Source of the DNA: Afifellaceae bacterium
GTDB taxonomy: Bacteria; Pseudomonadota; Alphaproteobacteria; Rhizobiales; Afifellaceae
Assembly: GCA_028284625.1 (NCBI GenBank)
Contig: JANQRH010000022.1
Coordinates: forward strand, 62,001 to 126,000
Direction: 5' to 3'
Length of the DNA stretch: 64,000 nt
Positions 37,536 to 46,018 of this stretch are shown piece by piece. Every line of letters starts with the position of its first letter. Position 1 is the stretch's first letter. The notes under the pieces were generated by a model. It saw only the letters and a list, made by a program, of their open reading frames with translations. It was not told the origin of the DNA and ran no database searches. Position numbers and translations under genes: made by a program.

Positions 37536-39128
37536 ATGCGGTATCGAGGCACGGTTCAGAATAGACGGCGGGTGCTTTGCGTCTTCCCCGCCTATACGCC
37601 CGCTTTCGGGACGTTCGCCCACGCCTACAAGCTGATGGGCGTGACCGCCTTCATGCCGCCGCAAGGCATGCTCGTGGTTGCCGCTTACCTACCTGAGGCG
37701 TGGGACGTCCGCTTCATTGACGAAAACGTGACGCAGGCGACGGCGGAGGACTTTGCATGGGCGGACGCAATTTTTGCGTCCGGCATGCACATTCAGCAGC
37801 ACCAGATTCACGACATCTGCGCCCGCGCCCATGCCGCCGGCAAGGTGGCGGTGCTTGGCGGGCCGTCGGTCTCCGGCGCGCCGGAAATGTACCCGGCCTT
37901 CGACTATCTGCATGTCGGCGAGCTCGGCGACGCGACCGACCGGCTGATCGATATCCTCGACAGAAGCGTCGACCGGCCGGCGCGACAGGTCGAGCTGAAG
38001 ACAGACGAACGTCTGCCGCTCTCAGACTTCCCCACACCGGCTTATTCGAAGTCGCCGATGGCCGATTATCTGATCGGCACGTTCCAGTTCTCGTCCGGCT
38101 GTCCCTATCGCTGCGAGTTCTGCGACATCCCCGCGCTTTACGGGCGGCAGCCGCGACTGAAGACACCGGAGCAGCTCACCACCGAGCTCGACGCGATCAT
38201 CGCGGAGCCGGGCCACCCTTCCGTCGTCTATTTCGTCGACGACAATTTCATCGGCAACCGCAAGGCGACGCGCGAGATGCTGCCGCATCTCATCGCCTGG
38301 CAGCGAAAAAACCATTACCCGCTCGGCTTCGCCTGCGAGGCGACACTCAACATCGCCAAGCAGCCGGAGATTCTGGAGCTGATGCGCGAGGCCGGGTTCA
38401 CCAGCATTTTCGTCGGAATCGAGACGCCCGATTTCGACGCACTCGTGCACATGAAGAAGGAGCACAATGCGAAGCTCCCGATTTACGAATCCATCGAAAC
38501 GCTGAACGCCTACGGGATGGAGATATCGTCGGGCATCATCCTGGGCCTCGACACCGACAACGATTCCACAATCGACCGGCTTGTCGACTTCATCGACCGT
38601 TCGCAGATCCCGATGCTGACGATCAACATCCTGCAGGCGCTTCCCAAGACGCCGCTTTATGAGCGCCTGGAGCGCGACGGTCGCATCGTCAACGACCCGG
38701 GGCTGGAATCCAATGTGCGCTTCCTTCAGCCCTATGACACAGTGATCGATTCATGGCGGCGCGCCATCGCCTACGCCTATACGCCGGAGCGTGTCTTCGA
38801 CCGTTTCCGCCATCAGGTCGACGCAACCTATGTCAACCGGTTCATGCCGCCGGCGCGCGGCAAGCTCAAGGCGGCCAACCTCAAGCGCGGCCTGGCGCTC
38901 CTGGTGAACTCCATCATCGTCGTCGGCATCCGCTCCGATTATCGCGGTGCGTTCTGGCGCGCCTTCCTCTACGGCGTGAAGCGCGGGCAGATTGAGGGCG
39001 TGCTCGGCATGGCCTTCATGGCGCATCATCTGATCACGTTCACGCGCGAGGCGCTGGCCGGCGAACAGAACGCCAGCTTCTATTCCGCCAAAGCCCGCGA
39101 CGCCGAAGAGACGAAGCGCGCGGCTTAG
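37536..39128 (+). CDS. B12-binding radical SAM protein, HpnP (hopanoid C-2 methylase)-like
   Basis: The 530-residue protein has an N-terminal cobalamin-binding-type domain (about residues 10-145, ending GGPSVSGAPEMYPAFDYLHVGELGD), a radical SAM domain with the cluster motif CPYRCEFC (Cys189, Cys193, Cys196), and a C-terminal DUF4070-like region. The segments FIDENVTQAT, SGMHIQQHQIHDIC, FVDDNFIGNRKATREMLPHL and LPKTPLYERL closely resemble those I remember from HpnP, which methylates hopanoids at C-2. Close DUF4070 relatives exist whose substrates are unknown, and no hopanoid genes lie in this window, so HpnP is a candidate assignment. Confidence 0.82.
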   Translation: MRYRGTVQNRRRVLCVFPAYTPAFGTFAHAYKLMGVTAFMPPQGMLVVAAYLPEAWDVRFIDENVTQATAEDFAWADAIFASGMHIQQHQIHDICARAHAAGKVAVLGGPSVSGAPEMYPAFDYLHVGELGDATDRLIDILDRSVDRPARQVELKTDERLPLSDFPTPAYSKSPMADYLIGTFQFSSGCPYRCEFCDIPALYGRQPRLKTPEQLTTELDAIIAEPGHPSVVYFVDDNFIGNRKATREMLPHLIAWQRKNHYPLGFACEATLNIAKQPEILELMREAGFTSIFVGIETPDFDALVHMKKEHNAKLPIYESIETLNAYGMEISSGIILGLDTDNDSTIDRLVDFIDRSQIPMLTINILQALPKTPLYERLERDGRIVNDPGLESNVRFLQPYDTVIDSWRRAIAYAYTPERVFDRFRHQVDATYVNRFMPPARGKLKAANLKRGLALLVNSIIVVGIRSDYRGAFWRAFLYGVKRGQIEGVLGMAFMAHHLITFTREALAGEQNASFYSAKARDAEETKRAA

Positions 39129-39150
39129 GGTGCCGCCGGCACGGCTCTTC

Positions 39151-39419
39151 ACCTCCCCCTTGCGGGGAGGTCGGACTTTCGGCGAGCGACGCGAGCAGCG
39201 AAAGTCCGGGTGGGGGTATAACCCTTCATCCCGTCCTTCGAGGCTTCTTTCGCCCTCATCCTGAGGTGCGAAGCGCGAAGCGCTGAGCCTCGAAGGGGCG
39301 AAAGAAGCACCTCAGGATGAGGGATGAAGGGACCTGCCGCAGCGGAACCACGCTCACCCCCACCCGAAAACCGTCGTCGCTTCGCTTCTTGGTTTTCGAC
39401 CTCCCCGCAAGGGGGAGGT
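39151..39419. repeat. Large nested inverted-repeat element (Rhizobiales-type intergenic repeat)
   Basis: A perfect 23-bp outer inverted repeat, at 39151-39173 and 39397-39419, encloses further pairs: CCTTCGAGGC (39234) with its complement (39287), CTTCTTTCGCCC (39244) with its complement (about 39296), and a 17-bp pair at 39253-39269 and 39307-39323. The inner arms appear in the same order on both sides rather than mirrored, so they cross instead of nesting. The CCTCATCCTGAGG and CCTCCCC...GGGGAGG cores are familiar in Rhizobiales intergenic DNA. It accounts for the gap after the radical SAM gene (39129-39502), which has no gene. Confidence 0.8.
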
Positions 39420-39502
39420 TTTGGCCACCCGGCGCGCCTCCCAGATTCGACACAGAGATTATCCGCCTCGACGGAGGCTCCGCGTTCCCCTAAGCCTCCG
39501 CC

Positions 39503-39661
39503 ATGACCAAGGCGATCTCGTTCCTCATCGTGCTGGCGATGGCCGTGCAGATCATCAGGCCGATCGGCCTGCCGGGGCTGAAGAAGCGATCCGATGCGTG
39601 GAAGCTCGCGGTCGCGGCGTTCGCCGTGATCCTGCTGGTGGCGGTGACGAAGGGGGAGTGA
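39503..39661 (+). CDS. Small two-helix membrane protein (52 residues)
   Basis: The frame runs from ATG 39503 to TGA 39661. It encodes a first helix (SFLIVLAMAVQII), a loop RPIGLPGLKKRSDAWK and a second helix (LAVAAFAVILLVAVT). The pattern of two helices joined by RPxGLPGLxxR resembles a short conserved alphaproteobacterial hypothetical. No strong ribosome site is visible. Its function is unknown. It stops 15 bases before the end of the convergent MFS gene. Confidence 0.6.
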   Translation: MTKAISFLIVLAMAVQIIRPIGLPGLKKRSDAWKLAVAAFAVILLVAVTKGE

Positions 39662-39676
39662 GAGCGGCGCCCTTAG

Positions 39677-40918
39677 CTAAGGCACGGCCAGTGCGCGCTC
39701 TGCGGTGCGCCGCCGCACCACCACGAAAAGCGATCCGACGACGAGTAGATTGAGCATGCCGGCGAACGCCGCATTGGCGAAGCTCAGCGTATAGGCGCCG
39801 GTCAGGTCGTAGCAGAGGCCGCCCTGATAGCCGCCAAGGCCATGCCCCAGCCAACCGAAGGCGGTGATGATGCCCGTCGCGCCGCCGCGCCGCGCCGCCG
39901 GCGTCAGCTCGCGGATGGTGATGAGCAGGCTCGTCATCACGCCGGCATAGCCAAAGCCGTAGATCGGCGCGAAGGCATAGAACGTCTCAAGATCGCCGAT
40001 CTGGGTGAACACGAAGACCAGCGACGTCTGCCACAGCGACGCCGTCAGATAAGCGGGGATGGCGCCGACCATGTCGGCCAATTTGCCGAAGGCGACGCGG
40101 CCGGCGATGGCGGCGAGCAGCAGCACGAAGAGCACGCCGCTGGCGTCGGGCGCCGAAATGCCCTGCCCCTGAATCAGCGGCACCAGATGCACCAGCGGAA
40201 CCGACATGCAGGTGCAGCACAGAACGATCGCAGCGCTCAGCCACACGACGACGACAACGACGGGGAACGGCTTTGATTCATCCTCCCGCGCGACAGCGGC
40301 TGCCGAACGCTTCGGTGGGTCGCGCATGAGAAGCGCCAGAAGGGTCAGCACGATAAGCGAGATGAGGCCGAGCGCGATGAACGCGCCGCGCCATCCGAGC
40401 TCATCGATCAGGAACGCCGTGCCGAACGGGACGCCGCCCTGCCCGACCGCCTGGCCGGCGGAGGCAATGCCGATCGCCAGGCCGGCGCCGGCGCGGAACC
40501 ATCCGCCGACAAGCGCAATCAGCGGGGCGAAGAGCGCGCCGCCGCCAAAGGCGCCGGCGAGGAAGAACAGCATGTAAAGCTGCCAGAGGCTGCTCGCCCA
40601 TGCCGCGGCGAGCACGCATATTCCGACGACGATGCCGCCAAAGAAGCAGACGGCGCGGATGCTGACGCGGTCGGCGATCGCACCCATCAAGATGCCGCCG
40701 AACGCCATCCCCAGCATGCCGGCGGTGTTGATGAAAGCGATGGCGCCGCGCGGCCAGCCGAACTCCAGCTCAAGCGGAATGAAGAAGACCGATAGGCCGT
40801 TCACCAGCTGGCCCATGGCGAGCGCCAGCATCGCCGCGGCGGCGAAGACGATCACCCAGCGATAGGTCGGCTCGGTTTCTTGCGTGTCAGCGCGCACGGT
40901 CACGGGTGCCTGTCCCAT
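39677..40918 (-). CDS. Major facilitator superfamily transporter
   Basis: The protein has about 414 residues and twelve predicted helices in two halves. After helix 2 comes the MFS loop motif GGILMGAIADRVSIRAV (GxxxDR type), and a related loop, AGRVAFGKLADMVGAI, occurs in the second half. The N-terminal GLSVFFIPLELEFGWPRGAIAFI resembles the OFA/oxalate-formate-type MFS group, but the substrate is unknown. I chose ATG 40918; a TTG at 40969 is possible. A small exported protein gene lies upstream on the same strand. Confidence 0.88.
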   Translation of the reverse strand: MGQAPVTVRADTQETEPTYRWVIVFAAAAMLALAMGQLVNGLSVFFIPLELEFGWPRGAIAFINTAGMLGMAFGGILMGAIADRVSIRAVCFFGGIVVGICVLAAAWASSLWQLYMLFFLAGAFGGGALFAPLIALVGGWFRAGAGLAIGIASAGQAVGQGGVPFGTAFLIDELGWRGAFIALGLISLIVLTLLALLMRDPPKRSAAAVAREDESKPFPVVVVVVWLSAAIVLCCTCMSVPLVHLVPLIQGQGISAPDASGVLFVLLLAAIAGRVAFGKLADMVGAIPAYLTASLWQTSLVFVFTQIGDLETFYAFAPIYGFGYAGVMTSLLITIRELTPAARRGGATGIITAFGWLGHGLGGYQGGLCYDLTGAYTLSFANAAFAGMLNLLVVGSLFVVVRRRTAERALAVP

Positions 40919-40998
40919 CTGAGGAGCGCGCGACACTATCCCAACGGGGCGGGTCTGTCTCTCATCCAACAGTGGAACCGCAGCCCGCGGCGGGCCCC

Positions 40999-41448
40999 TC
41001 AGCCGGGGCAGAGCACCGGCTTGGGTGGCTGCAGGAAGGGCGCTTCGGTGGCGTCGTGATAGCTCGCCTGGAAATCGATGTTGATGAAGGAGAGCGCGTC
41101 GCGGCCGTTCCCCTCATAGAGCACGCGCAGATAGACGGAGCCGGCGCCGGTCAGATTGAGCGTGATGAAGAATTCTTCGATCACGCCCGGCAGCTCGGCG
41201 ATCTGGTAGACCTGCCCGCCGCGATAGTCGAATTTCTCCAACTCCGTGCCGACGACCACGCCGAGCTTGGCGCGCTGTTCCGGCGCCCAAAGCTCCGCCA
41301 ACTCCTCGGTAAAGGCGATGGCCGCGTCGACGCCTTCGCCCGCAAGAATTTCCACGAAGGTGCACATGTCGCTCTGCGGGCTCGCCTGCACCGGCGCCGC
41401 GAAGAGCGTCGCAGTGGCCGCAGCTGCGGCGATCAGTGGGGTGCGCAT
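40999..41448 (-). CDS. Exported protein of unknown function
   Basis: The 149-residue protein has a signal peptide (PLIAAAAATATLFAAPVQA, cleavage near residue 23) and a soluble domain with MCTFVEILAGEGVDAAIAFTEELAELW and a C-terminal PKPVLCPG. Cys28 and the Cys near the end could pair as a periplasmic disulfide. GGGAGG lies 7 bases before the ATG at 41448. I do not recognise the family. It lies 80 bases upstream of the MFS gene, which may be co-transcribed, and borders the lower-GC insert on its other side. Confidence 0.7.
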   Translation of the reverse strand: MRTPLIAAAAATATLFAAPVQASPQSDMCTFVEILAGEGVDAAIAFTEELAELWAPEQRAKLGVVVGTELEKFDYRGGQVYQIAELPGVIEEFFITLNLTGAGSVYLRVLYEGNGRDALSFINIDFQASYHDATEAPFLQPPKPVLCPG

Positions 41449-41573
41449 GGGGGTGCCTCCCGTCGTGTGGTGTGGCTTGGCGTTAGAAGGTTTTGAAACA
41501 CTAGTGATCTGTCGAGACATACTGTTAACGGATCAAGCAGCCTGTGCGCCTTGAGTGGTCAGCCTCCTATCAT

Positions 41574-42332
41574 TCATTTGTTCAGGCAGCATTTCTTGTA
41601 CTTTTTCCCGCTCCCGCAGGGGCATAGTTCGTTTCGCCCTACTTTGCGCTTTCGCCCTCTCCTAGAAAGTTCAGAGAGCGGCATCGCAGGCTTTTTGGGC
41701 CACTTTTTGAGGACTTCTTCCATTTTCGCATCGGCTTCCCACTTTCCTTCGATAACTAGAGCGTCCCTTATGTCGCCACTGCCCGGCTTTAGAAGGATTC
41801 CGTACCAGGTGTCTGATTTAGTGTCGTATTTCTTCAGACCGCAGTGACCAAGCAGGTGTTCTCGCGCTGCCTCGCTCGGTAGTGAATTTACATGAATCGT
41901 GAAGCCCGATTTGTAATCTTCCGACGGGACAGAAAGATCGTGCTGCTTCCCGTCTTCAGCTGCGGATCGCAGAAGCCGATCGATACCATTGTTTATATGC
42001 TTCGCTGTCTCAGAACTGAACTGTAAGAACAACATCCCCAGCCCCACGAGCTCGGGTGTGGCGCTCGCTTCGATTTCAGAAAGGAGCTTCCCGATGGGCG
42101 TACCGTCAAAGCGATTCAGAATGCCCTTGGGCGTCCGTTCCCCAGGAACTCCCTGCCTCCGCGCCGCCATTGCTATGTCAACAGAGGTGGTGAAATCATC
42201 ACCCAAGTTCACTATGTCGTACTTATCTTCCAGCCACAGGTTATGCTTGAGATGAAATCCCAGAATAGCAAGCTCTTGTTCAACTAGAATCTTATCGTCG
42301 AACTTAGAACGCAACGCCAAGTAGTTCAGCAA
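41574..42332 (-). CDS. SEC-C motif protein; probable 3' fragment of a frameshifted nuclease-SEC-C gene
   Basis: The frame encodes 252 residues from a TTG at 42332 and ends in a SEC-C zinc motif, GRNELCPCGSGKKYKKCC. The frame is open 48 bases further upstream with no start codon, and that stretch reads VFFVDVLTELLESPIQL, which joins naturally to the VVTD end of the preceding 493-codon frame if one base is skipped near 42379. I therefore read the two frames as one disrupted gene. The AT content is higher than in the flanking DNA. Whether this fragment is translated alone is unknown. Confidence 0.7.
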   Translation of the reverse strand: MLNYLALRSKFDDKILVEQELAILGFHLKHNLWLEDKYDIVNLGDDFTTSVDIAMAARRQGVPGERTPKGILNRFDGTPIGKLLSEIEASATPELVGLGMLFLQFSSETAKHINNGIDRLLRSAAEDGKQHDLSVPSEDYKSGFTIHVNSLPSEAAREHLLGHCGLKKYDTKSDTWYGILLKPGSGDIRDALVIEGKWEADAKMEEVLKKWPKKPAMPLSELSRRGRKRKVGRNELCPCGSGKKYKKCCLNK

Positions 42333-42366
42333 TTGTATGGGCGACTCCAGTAGCTCCGTCAGAACA

Positions 42367-43770
42367 TCAACAAAGAAGACAGTCGGTGACTACCGGCGGC
42401 TGGATGATATCTGTCGTTTTGATTTCTAAAAATTGTCGTGCCTGGATTGCGAGAGCAGGGTAGTGATCCGACACCACACAGAGCGGAAATACTCTCGAAG
42501 GCCGCCTGGAAAAAGAAACTTCGTCACCTGAAGCCAGTACAAATCGGCAGGTTTCGTCGAGCATAGCCTCCGCGCACAGCTGGGCTTGGGCGTAAGCGTC
42601 GTGGATTGCCTTCTTGAAGTCATCTTTCAGTTGACGGTCATTTCCTTTACGTGCCTCGATTGTTAGACGCTTTGCCTTAGCCTCTACTACAATCGCCTGG
42701 TTTCCATACAAGACCAATACATCCGCCTCTGCCAAGCGGTCCTTGCCCCGGTAGATATCGACATTCTGAAGGATGTGCTGTGAGCCAAAAACTCGAGCCA
42801 GTCGGTCCGCCAGGAACTGCTCAGCGAATGCCCCTCGATTTTTCGATGCGGTATCGCGGTATGATTTGTCACCAACCATCCAGAAAAAGGGCGCCTCGTA
42901 CATTGCTTCAAGTAGGCTGTAGTTCTGAAACAACACGCACGCGCCGTCGGATAGCGTAATAATCGGAGCGGCGTTGGTTTCGTTAAACGCGCCTGGACTC
43001 ACAAATTCCTCGTTTTTTCTAGTTCTTTCTAAGCTGAATGCAGATATAATGCGTTCGATAATTTCAATCTCAATATCGGCAACTGCATCTACTTCTTGCG
43101 CAGTAAACTGAAAGCCTGGCAAGAAAGTCCATTCGGCGGGCGGCTTAGCGCGCATTGTTTCGCGGAGACCGAGAAGTTTCTGTAGCTGTAACTCATGTAA
43201 AGCTTTGGCAAAAAGACTAGCTTGATCGATTGTGAAACCGACGTGCGATGTAAGCCAGTCGTCGTCGGCTCTGTATTTTGCTGGCGCCAACTCACGATAT
43301 TGGAAGTCGTAGGCGGATTCACTCCCGTAGAACATCGGTTCCCGCAAACCGTCCGCGGTGCTAAATGGGCTAGGGCTAGTTTGATCTGATTTTCTGGAGT
43401 TACGCGCGGCGGCCTCGAACGCCGCCCACCACGGCTTCTGGAGGCTCATCTGCATTTCATGCAGCAGTGCTTCCGATCGGTCTACGTATCCTTGGAGAAC
43501 TTGGGGCGGAGGGATCGTGGTGTTTATCTCGCCTTTGGCCATTAGACCGATTAGAGTTGAAATCTCGGTCCTTGTTAGGTGGTCGCGAGAGTACTGGGGT
43601 CGTACATCGTCTTCGGTGACCTGATCACCGGCAAACCGAATAAGATTATCGCGCCAACAAAAGTAAGCAATTGCGTGTAGATATCCAGGGGAGCAGCATA
43701 GGCTTTGCAGCTCGTCGAAAACAACACTTTCGTTGCGAGCGTTTGCCGGCGTGATGTTCTTTTTGTCCAT
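42367..43770 (-). CDS. NERD/PD-(D/E)XK-like nuclease-domain protein; probable 5' part of a frameshifted gene
   Basis: From ATG 43770 the frame encodes 467 residues. The C-terminal third carries a restriction-endonuclease-like core: GAFAEQFLADRLARVFG, then RLAEADVLVLYGNQAIVVEAKAKRL (Asp...Glu-x-Lys, the PD-(D/E)XK pattern seen in NERD domains). The N-terminal part has no domain I recognise. The frame stops at 42367 with TDCLLC just where the +1 frame continues sensibly. Base composition and codon use are less GC-rich than in neighbouring genes, which suggests horizontal acquisition. A DNA-processing or defence role is possible but unproven. Confidence 0.75.
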   Translation of the reverse strand: MDKKNITPANARNESVVFDELQSLCCSPGYLHAIAYFCWRDNLIRFAGDQVTEDDVRPQYSRDHLTRTEISTLIGLMAKGEINTTIPPPQVLQGYVDRSEALLHEMQMSLQKPWWAAFEAAARNSRKSDQTSPSPFSTADGLREPMFYGSESAYDFQYRELAPAKYRADDDWLTSHVGFTIDQASLFAKALHELQLQKLLGLRETMRAKPPAEWTFLPGFQFTAQEVDAVADIEIEIIERIISAFSLERTRKNEEFVSPGAFNETNAAPIITLSDGACVLFQNYSLLEAMYEAPFFWMVGDKSYRDTASKNRGAFAEQFLADRLARVFGSQHILQNVDIYRGKDRLAEADVLVLYGNQAIVVEAKAKRLTIEARKGNDRQLKDDFKKAIHDAYAQAQLCAEAMLDETCRFVLASGDEVSFSRRPSRVFPLCVVSDHYPALAIQARQFLEIKTTDIIQPPVVTDCLLC

Positions 43771-43891
43771 CGGCCGCTGTCCAGTTGCAGCGTAGGGGGA
43801 AGCACGATAGCAGCTCCTGCCGTCGGTCTCGCAAAAAAGTACCGACACTAGGTACTAGCGATTTCGGCCTTGCTGATGGTATCGCGGTGGC

Positions 43892-45709
43892 TCACCCCTC
43901 CATCTTCAGCGCGGCGATGAACGCCTCCTGCGGGATCTCCACCTTGCCGAACTGGCGCATGCGCTTCTTGCCTTCCTTCTGCTTCTCCAGAAGCTTGCGC
44001 TTCCGCGTCACGTCGCCGCCGTAGCACTTGGCGGTCACGTCCTTCCTGAGCGCCGAGATGGTCTCGCGCGCGATCACCTTGGCGCCGATCGCCGCCTGGA
44101 TCGGTATCTTGAAGAGGTGCTGCGGGATCAGCTCCTTCAGCTTCTCCGCCATGGCGCGGCCGCGGCGCTCCGCTTGTGAGCGATGCACGAGCATGGAGAG
44201 CGCATCGACCGGCTCACCGTTCACCAGGATCGACATCTTGACGAGATCGCCCTCCTGATAGCCGGTGATATGATAGTCGAAGCTGGCATAGCCCTTCGAC
44301 ACGCTCTTCAGCCGGTCGTAGAAATCGAAGACGACCTCGTTCAGCGGCAAATCGTATTGCACCATGGCGCGGCTCCCCACATAGGAGAGCTCCACCTGAA
44401 CGCCGCGCCGCTCCTGGCAGAGTTTTAGGACCGCGCCGAGATATTCATCCGGCGTCAGGATCGTGGCGCGGATCCACGGCTCCTCGATCTCGCGGATCTT
44501 CACCACATCCGGCATGTCGGCGGGGTTGTGCAGCTCCATCTCGGAGCCGTCGTTGAGGCTGATCTTGTAGATGACCGACGGCGCGGTGGCGATCAGGTCG
44601 AGGTCGAACTCGCGCGCCAGGCGCTCCTGGATGATCTCCAGGTGAAGCAGGCCTAAGAATCCGCAGCGGAAGCCGAAGCCGAGCGCGGCCGACGTCTCCA
44701 TCTCGTAGGAGAAGCTGGCGTCGTTCAGCCGGAGCTTGGCGATGGCTGCGCGGAGCGCCTCAAAGTCCGCCGCATCGACGGGAAAGATGCCGCAGAACAC
44801 GACCGGTTGCGCCGGACGAAAGCCGGGCAGCGCCTCCGCCGTCGGCTTGCGGTCCGCCGTAATCGTGTCACCAACCCTTGTATCCGCAACCTCCTTGATG
44901 GAGGCGGTGAGGAAGCCAATCTCGCCCGGGCCCAGTTCGCCGATATCCACCATCTTCGGCGTGAAGATGCCGACACGGTCGACGTCGTAGCGCGCGCCGG
45001 TGCCGAGCATGCGGATCGCCTCGCCCTTCTTCAAGACGCCATCGACGATGCGGATGAGCACGACCACGCCGAGATAGGGGTCGTACCAGGAATCGACCAG
45101 AAGCGCCTTCAGCGGTGCGGCCGGATCGCCGCCGAGCTTGCCCTTCGATGGCGGCGGCAGGCGGGTGACGATCGCCTCCAGCACGTCCTCAATGCCAAGC
45201 CCGGTCTTGGCGGAGATCGCCACCGCGTCGGAGGCGTCGAGGCCCACCACCTCCTCGATCTGCTCCTTGATGCGCTCCGGCTCGGCGGCCGGCAGGTCGA
45301 TCTTGTTCAGGACCGGCACGATCTCGTGATCGTTGTCGATCGCCTGATAGACATTGGCGAGCGTCTGCGCCTCCACGCCCTGGCTTGCATCGACGACGAG
45401 TAGCGAGCCCTCGCAGGCGGCGAGCGAGCGGTTCACCTCGTAGGCGAAATCGACATGGCCCGGCGTGTCGATGAGGTTCAACGCATATTCGACGCCGTCC
45501 TTGGCGCGATATCTGAGGCGCACGGTCTGCGCCTTGATGGTGATGCCGCGCTCGCGCTCGATCTCCATGGAATCGAGCACTTGCTCCTTCATCTCGCGGA
45601 GATCGAGCCCGCCGGTCATCTGGATCAGCCGGTCGGCGAGCGTCGACTTGCCGTGGTCGATATGCGCGATGATGGCGAAGTTGCGGATATTGTCGAGCGC
45701 GGTGGTCAT
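43892..45709 (-). CDS. lepA: Elongation factor 4 (back-translocating GTPase)
   Basis: LepA is a ribosome-associated GTPase. The 605-residue protein has G1 [15 protein letters not shown]2 [11 protein letters not shown]3 DTPGHVDF and G4 NKIDLP, then the EF-G-like domains and the LepA-specific C-terminal domain ([34 protein letters not shown] is split by LepA-only basic motifs). The start at 45709 gives the usual [19 protein letters not shown]-terminus. The upstream gap (45710-46018) holds a CtrA box and a tRNA-like sequence on the opposite strand. Confidence 0.98.
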   Translation of the reverse strand: MTTALDNIRNFAIIAHIDHGKSTLADRLIQMTGGLDLREMKEQVLDSMEIERERGITIKAQTVRLRYRAKDGVEYALNLIDTPGHVDFAYEVNRSLAACEGSLLVVDASQGVEAQTLANVYQAIDNDHEIVPVLNKIDLPAAEPERIKEQIEEVVGLDASDAVAISAKTGLGIEDVLEAIVTRLPPPSKGKLGGDPAAPLKALLVDSWYDPYLGVVVLIRIVDGVLKKGEAIRMLGTGARYDVDRVGIFTPKMVDIGELGPGEIGFLTASIKEVADTRVGDTITADRKPTAEALPGFRPAQPVVFCGIFPVDAADFEALRAAIAKLRLNDASFSYEMETSAALGFGFRCGFLGLLHLEIIQERLAREFDLDLIATAPSVIYKISLNDGSEMELHNPADMPDVVKIREIEEPWIRATILTPDEYLGAVLKLCQERRGVQVELSYVGSRAMVQYDLPLNEVVFDFYDRLKSVSKGYASFDYHITGYQEGDLVKMSILVNGEPVDALSMLVHRSQAERRGRAMAEKLKELIPQHLFKIPIQAAIGAKVIARETISALRKDVTAKCYGGDVTRKRKLLEKQKEGKKRMRQFGKVEIPQEAFIAALKMEG

Positions 45710-45791
45710 GGGGGCGCATGTAGCATGCGCGCCGCCGCTGGCAAGCCGCTCAAAGGCCGCGCGCGAGGCGCAGCCAAGCGCGGCGTTAAGG

Positions 45792-45806
45792 TTAATGAAC
45801 CATTAA
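45792..45806. promoter_or_regulatory. CtrA-type binding site, perfect TTAA-N7-TTAAC
   Basis: TTAA-TGAACCA-TTAA followed by C matches the CtrA consensus exactly. It lies 83 bases upstream of lepA (minus strand) and 38 bases upstream of the tRNA-like sequence (plus strand). A TATAGT hexamer at 45829-45834, about 10 bases before the tRNA-like 5' end, could be a -10 element; no well-spaced -35 element was found. Confidence 0.5.
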
Positions 45807-45843
45807 CAATGCTCACGCCCGCGTGATCTATAGTGTGGGACAC

Positions 45844-45921
45844 GGCCCGGTGGGGGAGCGGCTCACCCGACGGTGGTGCAACACCGCAGAGGCTTGGTTC
45901 GACTCCAAGCCCGGGCCTCCA
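45844..45921 (+). tRNA. tRNA-Cys(GCA)-like gene with non-canonical cloverleaf, CCA encoded
   Basis: A 78-base cloverleaf can be drawn. Acceptor stem GGCCCGG (45844-45850) pairs with CCGGGCC (45911-45917), followed by T and encoded CCA. The D-stem is GGG/CCC (45853-45855, 45866-45868). The anticodon stem is CGGTG/CACCG (45871-45875, 45882-45886), with a loop GTGCAA containing GCA after T. The T-arm is CTTGG-TTCGACT-CCAAG. GCA and discriminator T fit Cys. The odd points are a six-base anticodon loop, two bases between D and anticodon stems, and an extra G-C pair extending the T-stem to six (13-bp acceptor/T helix). It could be functional, specialised or a decayed copy. Confidence 0.5.
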
Positions 45922-46018
45922 AAATCTCACGGCCGCGACGCGCGAAGCAAGCGTTGGCGTTTTGTGGGCGCGACCATCGCCGAAGCGACAGCCGCGCCTC
46001 TCTTTGTTGGAGCCGACC

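Noticed and set aside
41521-43891. A complete mobile element carrying the split nuclease gene
   Set aside because: No integrase, transposase, terminal repeat or target duplication could be seen at either edge of the lower-GC stretch.
45844-45921. tRNA-Sec
   Set aside because: The anticodon would have to be TCA, the acceptor stem is 7 bp and the variable arm is short; GCA with discriminator T fits Cys.
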